A stretch of 64,000 nucleotides of DNA from Pantoea cypripedii (GTDB lineage Bacteria > Pseudomonadota > Gammaproteobacteria > Enterobacterales > Enterobacteriaceae), in NCBI RefSeq assembly GCF_002095535.1, contig NZ_MLJI01000002.1, forward strand, positions 257,786 to 321,785, in the 5' to 3' direction. Positions 27,065 through 36,132 of the stretch are shown one piece after another (position 1 is the stretch's first letter; every line of letters begins with the position of its first letter). A program made the position numbers and the translations under genes. The notes below the pieces were generated by a model, which had not been told where the DNA came from, did no database searches, and saw nothing but the letters and a program-made list of their open reading frames with translations.

Positions 27065-27844
27065 ATGTTGATTGACCTGAACTGTGACATGGGAGAAAGC
27101 TTCGGCGTCTGGAAGATGGGGGCGGATGAGGAGATGCTCTCGATCGTGACCTCCGCCAATATCGCCTGCGGATTTCATGCGGGTGACCCGGATGTGATGT
27201 TCTCAACGTTACAAAATGCCCGACAGAAAAACGTTGCGGTAGGTGCCCACCCTGGCTTCCTCGATCTGGCCGGTTTTGGCCGCAGACCGATCTACGGCTA
27301 CACGCCACAGCAGATCCGTAACATGGTGATCTACCAGATTGGCGCGCTGAAGGCACTGGCGGAAAGTCAGGGCTTTTCCCTGCAACACGTCAAAACCCAT
27401 GGGGCATTCGGCAATATGGCGGCGGAAAACAGCGAATGGGCGCAGGCGGTGGCGGAGGCCATTTATCAGGTGGATCAGGATCTGATTATGGTGGTGATGC
27501 CGGGGATGTGCACCGAGGCGGCTGCCGTGCAACAGGGGCTGCGGGTCATAAGAGAAATTTATGTCGATCGCGCTTACGCTGCTAACGGCAATCTGCTTTC
27601 GCGCCAGCTACCCGGCGCGGTGCTGCACGATCCACAACTCGCTAGCGAACGCATCCTGCGCATGATCGATCAATCCGCCATCACCACGGTAAACGGCAGC
27701 ACCCTTCCGGTGGAGATCGACTCGCTCTGCGTACACGGCGACTCGCCCGGCGCGGTAAACATGGCCCGTGCCGTTCGCAGCCTGCTGGAAGGACGGGGCA
27801 TCCAGTTTGCCCCGATGGCGCAGGTGCTGGCCGCTAAAGGCTGA
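27065..27844 (+). CDS. pxpA: 5-oxoprolinase subunit A (LamB/YcsF family)
   Basis: 259-residue PxpA. The family start MLIDLNCDMGESFGVWKMG is exact, followed by SANIACGFHAGDP and VGAHPGFLDLAGFGRR. With PxpB and PxpC it hydrolyses 5-oxoproline to glutamate using ATP. It is transcribed away from pxpBC with a shared regulatory interval, a split arrangement; many genomes keep pxpABC in one direction. Confidence 0.92.
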   Translation: MLIDLNCDMGESFGVWKMGADEEMLSIVTSANIACGFHAGDPDVMFSTLQNARQKNVAVGAHPGFLDLAGFGRRPIYGYTPQQIRNMVIYQIGALKALAESQGFSLQHVKTHGAFGNMAAENSEWAQAVAEAIYQVDQDLIMVVMPGMCTEAAAVQQGLRVIREIYVDRAYAANGNLLSRQLPGAVLHDPQLASERILRMIDQSAITTVNGSTLPVEIDSLCVHGDSPGAVNMARAVRSLLEGRGIQFAPMAQVLAAKG

Positions 27845-27855
27845 AGCGCTGCCTG

Positions 27856-28821
27856 TTACTGACGCCGCGTTGACCAGACAGCCGGGTTAATCAGCGAGAG
27901 CGGCGGCTGATTATTCAGTACCGTCACCACCCCCTGTGCCGCTGCCAGCGCCATATTGCGCATCGCACTATCCGAAGAGGCGGCAGTGTGCGGGGTGAGA
28001 ATCAGGTTCGGGGCGGTCATCAGCGGAGAATCAGACGCCAGAGGCTCCAGTTCGAACACGTCCAGCCCTGCACCCGCCAGCTCGCCCTGGTGTAGCGCCT
28101 CGGCCAACGCGCTTTCATCGATCAGTGAACCACGACTGGTGTTGATCAGGCAGGCACTGCGCTTCATCAGCGCCAGCCGCTGGCGATCCATCAGGTGATA
28201 AGTGTCAGCGGTGGCAGGGGCATGCAGGGAGACAAAATCACTCTCACGCAGCAGGGCGGCTAAATCATCAGCCTTACTGCATCCCGCCTGGGCAATCACG
28301 TCCGCTGGCTGGCTGGTATGAACCATGACCTTCATGCCCAGCGCCACGGCCATGCGGGCCAGAATTTGCCCGATAGCGCCATAACCGACAATGCCCAGCG
28401 TCAGGCCATAAATCTCCTGAAAACCGCCAGTGTATTTTATCGCCATGTACTGCTGCTGGTGGACGGCACGATCACAAACGGTCAGACGTTTCGCCAGATC
28501 GAACAGCAGGGCGAGGGCGTGTTCCGCCACCGAGCGGCTATTCATGCCTGGCGTATTCAGTACCACGATGCCGTTTTCGGTGGCGGCGTCGAGATCAATA
28601 CCGTCCGTTCCAACACCGTGCACCGCAATGACTCTCAGGTGCGGAAGTTGCTCCATCATCGTGCGCGTGAATTTTCCGCTACGAAAAATGGCCGCCACGA
28701 TCTGCTGACGCTGCTGTGGATCTTCTGGCGAAGTTTCGGTGGAAACGGCCAGGCCATTTTCTTCCAGGTAATTGATTCCTGATGAGTTTATCGGGTGCGG
28801 TGCCCAACACATCTGTTTCAT
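27856..28821 (-). CDS. D-isomer-specific 2-hydroxyacid dehydrogenase
   Basis: 321-residue NAD-dependent dehydrogenase of the SerA/GhrB type. The Rossmann motif GIVGYGAIGQILARMA, the catalytic Arg region INTSRGSLIDESALAEAL and the C-terminal PHTAASSDSAMRNM are present. ATG 28821 (MKQMCWAPHP) has AGGGAAA upstream; the longer open frame overlaps the promoter of the divergent ABC genes. The substrate is a 2-hydroxy/2-oxo acid, plausibly the product of the nearby aminotransferase (inference). Confidence 0.88.
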   Translation of the reverse strand: MKQMCWAPHPINSSGINYLEENGLAVSTETSPEDPQQRQQIVAAIFRSGKFTRTMMEQLPHLRVIAVHGVGTDGIDLDAATENGIVVLNTPGMNSRSVAEHALALLFDLAKRLTVCDRAVHQQQYMAIKYTGGFQEIYGLTLGIVGYGAIGQILARMAVALGMKVMVHTSQPADVIAQAGCSKADDLAALLRESDFVSLHAPATADTYHLMDRQRLALMKRSACLINTSRGSLIDESALAEALHQGELAGAGLDVFELEPLASDSPLMTAPNLILTPHTAASSDSAMRNMALAAAQGVVTVLNNQPPLSLINPAVWSTRRQ

Positions 28822-28865
28822 TGAGTTTCCCTGATGGTGTTTAACATTATTGGCATTCTCTTTGC

Positions 28866-28887
28866 ATTTCTTTGGAATGCCAAGAAA
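28866..28887. promoter_or_regulatory. Candidate GntR operator, dehydrogenase/ABC interval
   Basis: TTTCTTTGGAATGCCAAGAA, with core TTGG-AATG-CCAA, lies between the divergent dehydrogenase and ABC-transporter genes. A TTGGCAT half-site lies just upstream at 28850-28856. Confidence 0.6.
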
Positions 28888-28930
28888 AAACATTCTGGTT
28901 AAGTATCGAATAATGCACAGGAGTCCCCGT

Positions 28931-29734
28931 ATGAGCGAGGCCATTAAGCCTTTACTGAAAATCCGCGAGCTGAACAAGAGTTTTGGCGATCTTCACGTGT
29001 TGAAGAACGTGGCGCTTGAGGTCCATCAGGGCGAGGTCGTTTCGATCATCGGCGCCAGTGGCTCAGGCAAAAGCACCTTTTTGCGCTGCCTGAACGTGAT
29101 GGAAATGCCGCAGAGCGGCTTTATGGATTTCGGCGATTTTTCGTTTGATTTTCGCGATGGCGCCCGCGCCCAGCCCGACCAGCAGCAACTGCAATTGCTG
29201 CGCCAGCAGATTGGCATGGTGTTCCAGAACTATCACCTGTGGCCCCACATGACGGTGCTGGAGAACGTCATTGAAGCGCCGATGCGGGTGAAGAAAATGA
29301 CACGCAGCGCAGCGGTAAAAATTGCAGAAGAGTTGCTGAACCGGGTGGGCATGTTTGAAAAAAGATTTCAGTACCCGGCGCGCCTGTCCGGTGGACAGCA
29401 GCAGCGCGTCGCCATTGCGCGTGCGCTGGCGATGAAACCCAAAATGATGCTGTTTGATGAGGCCACGTCCGCGCTCGATCCCGAGCTGGTGGGTGAGGTG
29501 TTGGCGCTGATTGCGATGCTGGCCGAAGAAGGCATGACCATGTTGCTGGTCACCCATGAAATCGCCTTTGCGCGTGAAGTCTCGTCGCGCGTGTTGTTCT
29601 TCGATCAGGGCGTGATGGCGGTTGACGGTCCCCCGGAAAAAGTGCTGGCCGAGCCGGAAAGTCCGCGCCTGCGCCAGTTCCTCAGCCGCATTTTACACGA
29701 CGATATTAAAGCCATTAAAGGAAACGCCGCATGA
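28931..29734 (+). CDS. Amino-acid ABC transporter, ATP-binding subunit
   Basis: 267-residue ATPase of a polar amino-acid importer. Walker A is GASGSGKST near residue 41, the signature is LSGGQQQR and Walker B is MMLFDEATSALDPE. ATG 28931 has AGGAG upstream. It is first of three genes (ATPase, permease, binding protein) and overlaps the permease by four bases. The ATPase-first order differs from the transporter at the left edge of the window. Confidence 0.94.
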   Translation: MSEAIKPLLKIRELNKSFGDLHVLKNVALEVHQGEVVSIIGASGSGKSTFLRCLNVMEMPQSGFMDFGDFSFDFRDGARAQPDQQQLQLLRQQIGMVFQNYHLWPHMTVLENVIEAPMRVKKMTRSAAVKIAEELLNRVGMFEKRFQYPARLSGGQQQRVAIARALAMKPKMMLFDEATSALDPELVGEVLALIAMLAEEGMTMLLVTHEIAFAREVSSRVLFFDQGVMAVDGPPEKVLAEPESPRLRQFLSRILHDDIKAIKGNAA

Positions 29735-30387
29735 TGCAGCTTTATCAGGATCTTCAGGATTATGGCAGCGGCTTTCTGACTGCCGCGATTATCGTGCTGG
29801 GTATTACCGTGCTGACCATTGTCCTGAGCTGGGTATTTGGCTTGCTGGCTGCACTGGCGAAACGATCACACATCGTCGCACTGAGAAAAATTGCTGAATT
29901 TTATATCTGGTTTATTCGCGGCACACCGGCGCTGATTCAGGTGTTTATCATCTATTTCGGCCTGCCGCAGTTTGGTCTCAGCTTCTCGCCATTTTTTGCT
30001 GGTGTGATTGCGCTGGCGCTTAACGGCGGCGCTTATGTCGCTGAAATCATCCGCACCGGCCTGAACGCGATTCCGAAAAGCCAGATCGAGACCTCTTACG
30101 CATTAGGTATGTCCAAAAGTGACGTGATGCGTCGCATTATTCTGCCGCAGGTGTTCCGCATCATTCTGCCATCACTAACCAATGAGGCGATCTCGGCGCT
30201 GAAAAACACCTCGCTGCTCTCGACGATCACCGTGATGGACGTGACCTTATATGCGCAGACCATTATCTCCAGCACCTTCCGTCCTTTTGAATTTTACATC
30301 GCGGCATCTGTGATTTACCTGGTGATGACCACCCTGCTGACGCGTCTGACGGGCTGGCTGGAACGTCGCCAGGAGAGATACGTTTAA
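29731..30387 (+). CDS. Amino-acid ABC transporter permease
   Basis: 218-residue inner-membrane permease with about five hydrophobic segments and the EAA-type loop YALGMSKSDVMRRIILPQ. WFIRGTPALIQVFIIYFGLP is typical of the HisM/GlnP family. The start overlaps the ATPase stop (ATGA). A single permease gene suggests a homodimeric channel. Confidence 0.93.
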   Translation: MMQLYQDLQDYGSGFLTAAIIVLGITVLTIVLSWVFGLLAALAKRSHIVALRKIAEFYIWFIRGTPALIQVFIIYFGLPQFGLSFSPFFAGVIALALNGGAYVAEIIRTGLNAIPKSQIETSYALGMSKSDVMRRIILPQVFRIILPSLTNEAISALKNTSLLSTITVMDVTLYAQTIISSTFRPFEFYIAASVIYLVMTTLLTRLTGWLERRQERYV

Positions 30388-30434
30388 TCTGCCTTATTTT
30401 GCTACCACACCATCATCTTAATGGGAGTTTTTGC

Positions 30435-31232
30435 ATGAAATTGAAGTCTTTTATTTGCGGTCTTTTACTCACTTCACTGCTGAGTTCGACAGCCGCCTTT
30501 GCGGAAGGGGATAAAAAGCTGGAGCTGCTGACGCCGGGCGAACTGCGCGTCGCCACCGAGGGCACGGCACCTCCCTATAGCATGCGCGGTCCGGGCGGCC
30601 AAATCTCCGGTCTGGAAATCGCGGTGATGACCGAAGTCGCGAAACGTCTGCACCTGAAACTGGTGCCAGTGGTCACCAAGTGGGACTCGATTCTGATCGG
30701 CTTACAGGCCAATAAGTTTGATATGAGCATGGCCGCCATCGATATCACCCCGGAACGTCAGAAATCCGTGGTATTTGCCGATGCATGGATTGAGTCCGGC
30801 GGCCGAATCCTCGCACCGAAAGACACCAGCATCAAAACGCCGGACGATCTTAAAGGTAAGAAAATCGGCGCGCAGGTGTCATCCACCTATGCCCGACTGG
30901 CCGAAGAACACGGTGCACAGCTGAAAAACTACAGCGACATCACTTCCGCGGTGCAGGATATGATCAATGGTAATCTCGACGGCGTGATCAACGATTCCAT
31001 CGGCAACGCCTACCTGATCGAGCATAACCACCTGCCGTTCGTGCAGGTGCCCGGCTACCTGAGCCAGGTGCAGAAAGGCTTCACTTTCGCCAAAGGCAAA
31101 CCTAACCTGGTGGCTGCGGTGAACAAAGCGCTGGCCGATATGAAAAGTGACGGGACCTTTGCCCGCCTGACGACAGCGATTGTCGGTCTCGATCCTGCCC
31201 CGAAGAATCCGGTACTGACACTGCCGCAATAA
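30435..31232 (+). CDS. ABC transporter periplasmic substrate-binding protein
   Basis: 265-residue binding protein of the SBP_bac_3 family with a signal peptide (MKLKSFICGLLLTSLLSSTAAFA). The mature region has LRVATEGTAPPYSMRGPGG and GLEIAVMTEVAKRL. ATG 30435 has GGGAG upstream. It completes the importer. By context the ligand is a cyclic or N-substituted amino acid handled by the neighbouring hydrolases, which is inference. Confidence 0.93.
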   Translation: MKLKSFICGLLLTSLLSSTAAFAEGDKKLELLTPGELRVATEGTAPPYSMRGPGGQISGLEIAVMTEVAKRLHLKLVPVVTKWDSILIGLQANKFDMSMAAIDITPERQKSVVFADAWIESGGRILAPKDTSIKTPDDLKGKKIGAQVSSTYARLAEEHGAQLKNYSDITSAVQDMINGNLDGVINDSIGNAYLIEHNHLPFVQVPGYLSQVQKGFTFAKGKPNLVAAVNKALADMKSDGTFARLTTAIVGLDPAPKNPVLTLPQ

Positions 31233-31242
31233 TCCTCGACCG

Positions 31243-31276
31243 GCCCTGAGCGCATCCGGAATGCGCCAGGGCTTCT
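31243..31276 (+). terminator. Hairpin terminator after the ABC operon
   Basis: GCCCTG-A-GCGCAT-CCGGA-ATGCGC-CAGGGC forms a long stem with one bulge, followed by TTCTCT, 11 bases after the binding-protein stop codon. Confidence 0.6.
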
Positions 31277-31368
31277 CTGTGAAGATAAAAACTCATATCA
31301 TCGCCGTTAACGGTAATCGAGCGGCCACGACAATGGCGGGGAAGGGAACATTATGCGGGTGATCAATC

Positions 31369-32040
31369 ATGGCGCTGGCTGACCAGTTATTAAAAGAGGC
31401 GGATGACGGCGAGCAGAATTTAAGCCAGAAAGCCTATGAAACCATCCTGAATAAAATCATCAGCCGTGAATTTGCGGTCAACACCGTGTTGCAGGAACGA
31501 CGCCTGGCAGAGATGCTGGATATCTCCCGCACACCGGTGCGTAACGCGCTGAACCGGCTGGAAAATGAAGGGTTTATCGCACGCAACGGCGGCAGAACGC
31601 CGGTGGTTAAAGAGTTTTCGATTCAGGAGTTAATTGAAACCCTGCATATCCGGCGCGTGCTGGAGGCTGAGGCGACACGTCTGGCGACGGGTAAAATTCC
31701 CCTGAGCGAGCTGGACGCGATTCAGACGCTGGTCGAAGGGCTGCTGATCAAGAAAGTGCCGGATACGGAAGAGGACTGGGCTGCGGATTCGCGTATTCAT
31801 GAGACCATCGCCTTTTACAGCGGCAACAAGACCATGGCCGATTACATCAAAACCCTGCGTCTGAAGACCCATATGTTTAATTTAAGCGAAGTGCCGGAAC
31901 GCTTTGAAGCGGGTCACCGCGAGCACCTGCAAATCATTCAGGCGCTGCGCGACAACCAGCCAGATTTGGCACAAAGTCTGGTTGCCGCGCATATCGATAA
32001 CGTCCGTCAGGGCATTATCAAACGCCTGAGTCAGTTCTGA
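31369..32040 (+). CDS. GntR-family regulator with FCD domain
   Basis: 223-residue repressor-type protein. The winged helix-turn-helix is at about residues 20-80 (LQERRLAEMLDISRTPVRNALNRLENEGFI) and the helical FCD ligand domain follows (LHIRRVLEAEATRLA, RIHETIAF, HREHLQIIQAL), with His residues likely to hold a metal. Its gene sits in the middle of the 24-34.6 kb catabolic locus, and a shared palindrome in three promoter regions is its likely operator. Confidence 0.9.
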   Translation: MALADQLLKEADDGEQNLSQKAYETILNKIISREFAVNTVLQERRLAEMLDISRTPVRNALNRLENEGFIARNGGRTPVVKEFSIQELIETLHIRRVLEAEATRLATGKIPLSELDAIQTLVEGLLIKKVPDTEEDWAADSRIHETIAFYSGNKTMADYIKTLRLKTHMFNLSEVPERFEAGHREHLQIIQALRDNQPDLAQSLVAAHIDNVRQGIIKRLSQF

Positions 32041-33314
32041 TCCCTGAACATCATCGTGACCAGAGTTTGATTCAGCACCCGGACGGCAAGCGCGAAATCT
32101 GAGAACTCCATTGCCTCATCAGGATTGTGGCTGCCGTTCTGGTTACGGACAAACAACATCGCACCCGGTACGCCGCAGTTCACGAACTGCGCACAATCGT
32201 GGCCCGCACCGCTTGGCATCACCTGTGCTGCAATAGCCAGATCATCTGCCGCATTCTGCAACGCCACCACCAGCCCCGGATCCATCAGGGCTGGGGTACT
32301 GCGACTCTGCTCCCCGAAATCAAACCGCACCCCGTGACGCTGCGAAATTGCTGCGGCCGTCTGTTGCAGATGCGCATCAATGGTTTGCAGCGTCTGTGCG
32401 TTACGCGAACGAAAATCAATGGAGAAATCCACCAGCCCGCTGACCTTACTCATATCGGCATCGACGGCATCGGTAAAGAAGCGGCCAAAGGTGACGGTAA
32501 GTTCGTGTCCGGCTTTCTCCAGCTCATGCCAGTAACGGTGCATCTCGCTCACCAGCTCCGCGGCGGCGATAACGGCATCCTGACGGCACCACGAGGGGCA
32601 GGCACCGGAATGTGCGTATTGTCCGTATGCCCGGGCAAAACGGTAGCGCAAGCTGCCGCAAATGCCGCTGACGATCCCGACCGGGATCTCCGCGCTTTCC
32701 AGCACCGGCCCCTGTTCAATATGGATTTCCAGGAAAGCTCGCAACTGTGCTGGCCCAAACAGCGGCGGCTCATCCACCACCTTATCGGGATTGCCGCCAC
32801 AGTTGATCATGTGCTGGGCGATGGAGATTTGGTTGTCCCGGCGCAGGATCGCCAGATCGGCACGGGTCAGTTGTCCCAGCACCGTTTTGCTTCCCAGATA
32901 GGAGATAGGGAACCATGCGCTCTCTTCAGCGCGAATCGCAATCAGCATCAGATCGCAGGGGGGAACGAGTCCCGCCGCTTTCCAGCCCGCCAGAATCGCC
33001 AGACCGGCCAGCACGCCAGCTGCGCCATCGTAGTTACCCCCGGCTGGCACTGAGTCAAGGTGCGAACCAACCACCACTTTCGGCGCATGGCGGTCCGCGC
33101 CGGGCAGGATGATATACAGGTTGACCGCCGCATCGGTCATCACTTCAAAACCCAGCTGGCGGGCAAGCTGGCTGACCAGATCATGAGCGCGCTGCTCGCC
33201 GGGACCGTAGGCATCGCGGGTGATGCCTTTGCCGTCAAAACTCATTTCACGCAGTTGCGCAAACAACGTTTCGGCCAGCGCCAGATCCGGCTCTGGCAGG
33301 GTAGCAGGCATCAT
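32031..33314 (-). CDS. M20-family amidohydrolase (N-carbamoyl-L-amino-acid hydrolase type)
   Basis: 427-residue dinuclear-metal amidase of the HyuC/allantoate-amidohydrolase group. Metal ligands appear in GSHLDSVPAGGNYDGAAGVLAGLAI, AEESAWFPISYLGS and EIHIEQGPVLE; the dimer-domain Asn/Arg region FSIDFRSRN is also seen. It removes a carbamoyl or ureido group from an amino acid, giving ammonia, CO2 and the amino acid; the exact substrate is unknown. The start overlaps the aminotransferase stop, and the 3' ends of this gene and the convergent GntR gene overlap by ten bases. Confidence 0.88.
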   Translation of the reverse strand: MMPATLPEPDLALAETLFAQLREMSFDGKGITRDAYGPGEQRAHDLVSQLARQLGFEVMTDAAVNLYIILPGADRHAPKVVVGSHLDSVPAGGNYDGAAGVLAGLAILAGWKAAGLVPPCDLMLIAIRAEESAWFPISYLGSKTVLGQLTRADLAILRRDNQISIAQHMINCGGNPDKVVDEPPLFGPAQLRAFLEIHIEQGPVLESAEIPVGIVSGICGSLRYRFARAYGQYAHSGACPSWCRQDAVIAAAELVSEMHRYWHELEKAGHELTVTFGRFFTDAVDADMSKVSGLVDFSIDFRSRNAQTLQTIDAHLQQTAAAISQRHGVRFDFGEQSRSTPALMDPGLVVALQNAADDLAIAAQVMPSGAGHDCAQFVNCGVPGAMLFVRNQNGSHNPDEAMEFSDFALAVRVLNQTLVTMMFRDQN

Positions 33315-34528
33315 TTCAGCGTCTCCATTGCGGCGACGATCGCCTTACAGGCCGCAGTGACATCTTCACTGGCGATGCTGAAGGCCAGCCTGAAGTGACC
33401 CGGCATGCCAAAGGCGCTACCCGGCACCACTGCCACGCTGGCGTGCTCGATCAGGAAACGGGCAATGTCGAGGTCATCCGCCAGCACACTGCCATCGGCC
33501 AGGGTTTTCCCCAGTGCCTGCTGACAATCGACAAACAGATAAAATGCGCCCTGCGGTTTTTGCAAATGCAGCAGGGAAGAGGCAGCCAGAATCTCACATG
33601 CCTCGTCGCGGCGTTTGACCAGGATCTCACGCCAGCCGGTCAGAAACGAGGAATCGCCCATTAACGCAGTGGCGGCGGCGGCCTGGCTGATGGAACTCGG
33701 GTTCGAGGTGCTTTGCGCCTGGATCTTCTCCATGGCTTTGATCAACCATTCCGGACCCGCCGCGTATCCCAGACGCCAGCCGGTCATCGCGTAGCCTTTA
33801 GAGACGCCGTTTAGCGTCAGGGTGCGATCTTTCAGCTCCGGTGCCGCCGTGGCAAAGGAAATAAACGGCACATCGTAGGTGAGCGGTTCATAAATATCGT
33901 CAGAGAGCACCAGCACGCGCGGATAGTCCTTCAGTACGTCAGCCAGTGCCTGCAATTCCTCACGCGAGTAAATCGCCCCGGTCGGATTACCCGGCGAGTT
34001 AATCAGCAGCCATTTGGTTTGCGCTGTCAGGGCTGCGCGGAGCTGGTCCGGGGTAATTTTGTACCCGCTATCAACCGTAGTGGTGACAGTAACCGGCGTG
34101 CCGTCAGCCAGCCTGACCATATCCGGATAGGACACCCAGTAAGGGGCCGGGATGATCACTTCGTCGTTCTCATCGACGGTCGCCTGCAAGGCGTTGAACA
34201 ACAGTTGTTTGGCACCGGTACCCGCAATGATTTCGCTCAGCCCATAGGAGAGCTGGTTTTCGCGCTGGAATTTTTGCTGAATCGCCTGAGTGAGTGCGGT
34301 GGTGCCCCCGACGTTGGTATAACGGGTCTGCCCCTCAAGGATGCCCTTGATCGCCCCCAGCTTGATGTATTCCGGTGTATCAAAATCCAGCTCACCGGCA
34401 CCCATATTGATAATTTTCTTACCCTGCGCCTGCAACTCGCGGGCGCGCTGCGCGATTTTGACCGTCATTGACAGCCCAATGCGCGAGACGCGTTTCGCCA
34501 GTCGGCTGTCGATATTCTGCTGAGACAT
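33311..34528 (-). CDS. Class I PLP-dependent aminotransferase
   Basis: 405-residue aminotransferase of the aspartate-aminotransferase fold, type I. The N-terminal substrate strand MGAGELDFDTPEYIK, LINSPGNPTGAIYS, LSDDIYEPLTYD and the PLP-Lys region LNGVSKGYAMTGWRLGY are all present, and a C-terminal Arg lies in FRLAFSIA. It is first in a two-gene operon with the amidohydrolase, below a perfect palindromic operator candidate. It may convert the freed amino acid to a 2-oxo acid for the hydroxyacid dehydrogenase (inference). Confidence 0.92.
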   Translation of the reverse strand: MSQQNIDSRLAKRVSRIGLSMTVKIAQRARELQAQGKKIINMGAGELDFDTPEYIKLGAIKGILEGQTRYTNVGGTTALTQAIQQKFQRENQLSYGLSEIIAGTGAKQLLFNALQATVDENDEVIIPAPYWVSYPDMVRLADGTPVTVTTTVDSGYKITPDQLRAALTAQTKWLLINSPGNPTGAIYSREELQALADVLKDYPRVLVLSDDIYEPLTYDVPFISFATAAPELKDRTLTLNGVSKGYAMTGWRLGYAAGPEWLIKAMEKIQAQSTSNPSSISQAAAATALMGDSSFLTGWREILVKRRDEACEILAASSLLHLQKPQGAFYLFVDCQQALGKTLADGSVLADDLDIARFLIEHASVAVVPGSAFGMPGHFRLAFSIASEDVTAACKAIVAAMETLK

Positions 34529-34573
34529 CTTTAACCCTTACGTAATGTGATCATATCTGCGCGCGGCGGCGCA

Positions 34574-34597
34574 ATTTCTTTGGCATACCAAAGAAAT
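34574..34597. promoter_or_regulatory. Candidate GntR operator, aminotransferase promoter
   Basis: Perfect palindrome: ATTTCTTTGG, CATA, CCAAAGAAAT, 46 bases above the aminotransferase start. It is the best of the three related sites. Confidence 0.68.
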
Positions 34598-34665
34598 GCA
34601 ATAACAATGCCAATGTAATTCAGGATGATGCGTGTGCCACGGCAGGCGTGCTGAGTCCCACCCGA

Positions 34666-35079
34666 TTATTTAGCAAACACACGGTCCCAGTCAGAAAATC
34701 CTTTGATTTCAATTGGGTTGCCTGATGGATCCTGCATAAACATGATCGCCTGCTCACCCGGTTCGCCGACGAAGCGTTTTTGCGGTGGCAGGATGAATGC
34801 AATGCCAGCCTGTTGCAGTCGGGCGGCCAGCGGTTCCCATTCCGTCATCTCCAGCACCAGCCCCAGATGGGGCATCGGCACCATGTGATCGCCCACCTTA
34901 CCGGTGTTGGTCACCGCGAAGGGTTCGCCGAGATGCAGGGAAATTTGGTGACCAAAAAAGTCGAAGTCGACCCAGGTGTCAGTGCTGCGCCCCTCGGTGC
35001 AACCCAGTAACTCACCGTAAAAACGGCGGCTTTCATCGAGATCGGTGACGTGATAGGCAAGGTGAAATGCAGATTTCAT
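34666..35079 (-). CDS. VOC (glyoxalase/dioxygenase) family protein
   Basis: 137-residue vicinal-oxygen-chelate protein. Metal ligands are likely His 7 (FHLAYHVTDLDESRRFYGELLG), a middle His in HMVPMPHLGLVLEM and Glu in DPSGNPIEIKGF. Family members are glyoxalases, dioxygenases or resistance proteins; this small one is not assigned. It is divergent from a LysR gene. Confidence 0.82.
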   Translation of the reverse strand: MKSAFHLAYHVTDLDESRRFYGELLGCTEGRSTDTWVDFDFFGHQISLHLGEPFAVTNTGKVGDHMVPMPHLGLVLEMTEWEPLAARLQQAGIAFILPPQKRFVGEPGEQAIMFMQDPSGNPIEIKGFSDWDRVFAK

Positions 35080-35170
35080 GTTCTGTCTCCATTTAAAGAT
35101 TGAGGCAGAATCTCAAATCACGTACAAAAGCGTTAGCATGTTTTTATGCATTCAATCGTAAGGAATAGCT

Positions 35171-36031
35171 TTGGATAGTAAGTACCTTGCCAGCCTGATT
35201 GCCGCCATTGAATGCGGCTCCATCGCCGAAGCGGCGCGTCGCCAGGGAATTACCGCCGCAGCGGTGAGTCAGCGTATTCAGGTACTGGAGCGGGAACTGG
35301 ACACACCTTTGCTGAACCGGGTAGGGCATACCGCCAGACCCACCGATGCCGCGATGGCGATGCTGACCCGCGCCAGGCGCATCGTGCGTGAAGTGGAGCT
35401 ACTGAGTAGCGATGTACATGCCAATGCACTGAGCGGGACGCTGAAGATTGGTGCCATCTCAACGGCGCTGACCGGGATTTTGCCCGGCGCCTTGCTGATG
35501 CTGCATCGGCAGGCACCGGATGTCAGGCCGCAAATCATTCCCGGCACGTCCACTACGCTGTACGATGCTCTGGCACGCGAAGCGATCGACGCGGCGATTA
35601 TGGTCCAGCCGCCGTTTGAAATCCCGAAACGCTACCGCTGGCAACCGCTGCATCACGAGGAGCTGATTCTGCTGTCCAGCGCACCGCTGGAGCAGGATGT
35701 TGCTCACGCCCTCAGCACGCTGCCTTATATCAGTTATGACCCCAACTCCTGGGGTGGGCGGCTGGCGCAGCAGTACCTGAATGACCACGACCTGCATCCC
35801 CGCCTGTTGCTGGAGCTGGATGGAATCGAAGCGATTTCCCTGCTGGTAAAAGAAAAGATGGGAGTGAGCCTGCTGCCGCGCTGGCCAGGCCTTGCTGCGA
35901 TTTCGCAGCACCTGGTGCAGACCTCGGTCGGCGGCGGTTACGATCGCAAAATTATTCTGCTGGTGCGCCCGGAGTCGATAAACGAGCAACTGCTTAACCT
36001 GTTAATCTCTGCGCTGAGTTCCGCCCGATGA
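35171..36031 (+). CDS. LysR-family transcriptional regulator
   Basis: 286-residue regulator with an N-terminal helix-turn-helix (ECGSIAEAARRQGITAAAVSQRIQVLEREL). The start is TTG 35171 with AGGA six bases upstream; no ATG fits the family start. It is divergent from the VOC gene with 91 bases between, so it probably controls that gene. Confidence 0.86.
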   Translation: MDSKYLASLIAAIECGSIAEAARRQGITAAAVSQRIQVLERELDTPLLNRVGHTARPTDAAMAMLTRARRIVREVELLSSDVHANALSGTLKIGAISTALTGILPGALLMLHRQAPDVRPQIIPGTSTTLYDALAREAIDAAIMVQPPFEIPKRYRWQPLHHEELILLSSAPLEQDVAHALSTLPYISYDPNSWGGRLAQQYLNDHDLHPRLLLELDGIEAISLLVKEKMGVSLLPRWPGLAAISQHLVQTSVGGGYDRKIILLVRPESINEQLLNLLISALSSAR

Positions 36032-36132
36032 TTGTTCACTACGCCCGATGGTTGCGCATTCGTTGCATATAAACAGTGCACTCAGCGCATCCCGATACCC
36101 ATTGTGTATTGGATATTCAACGTCGTTATTAT

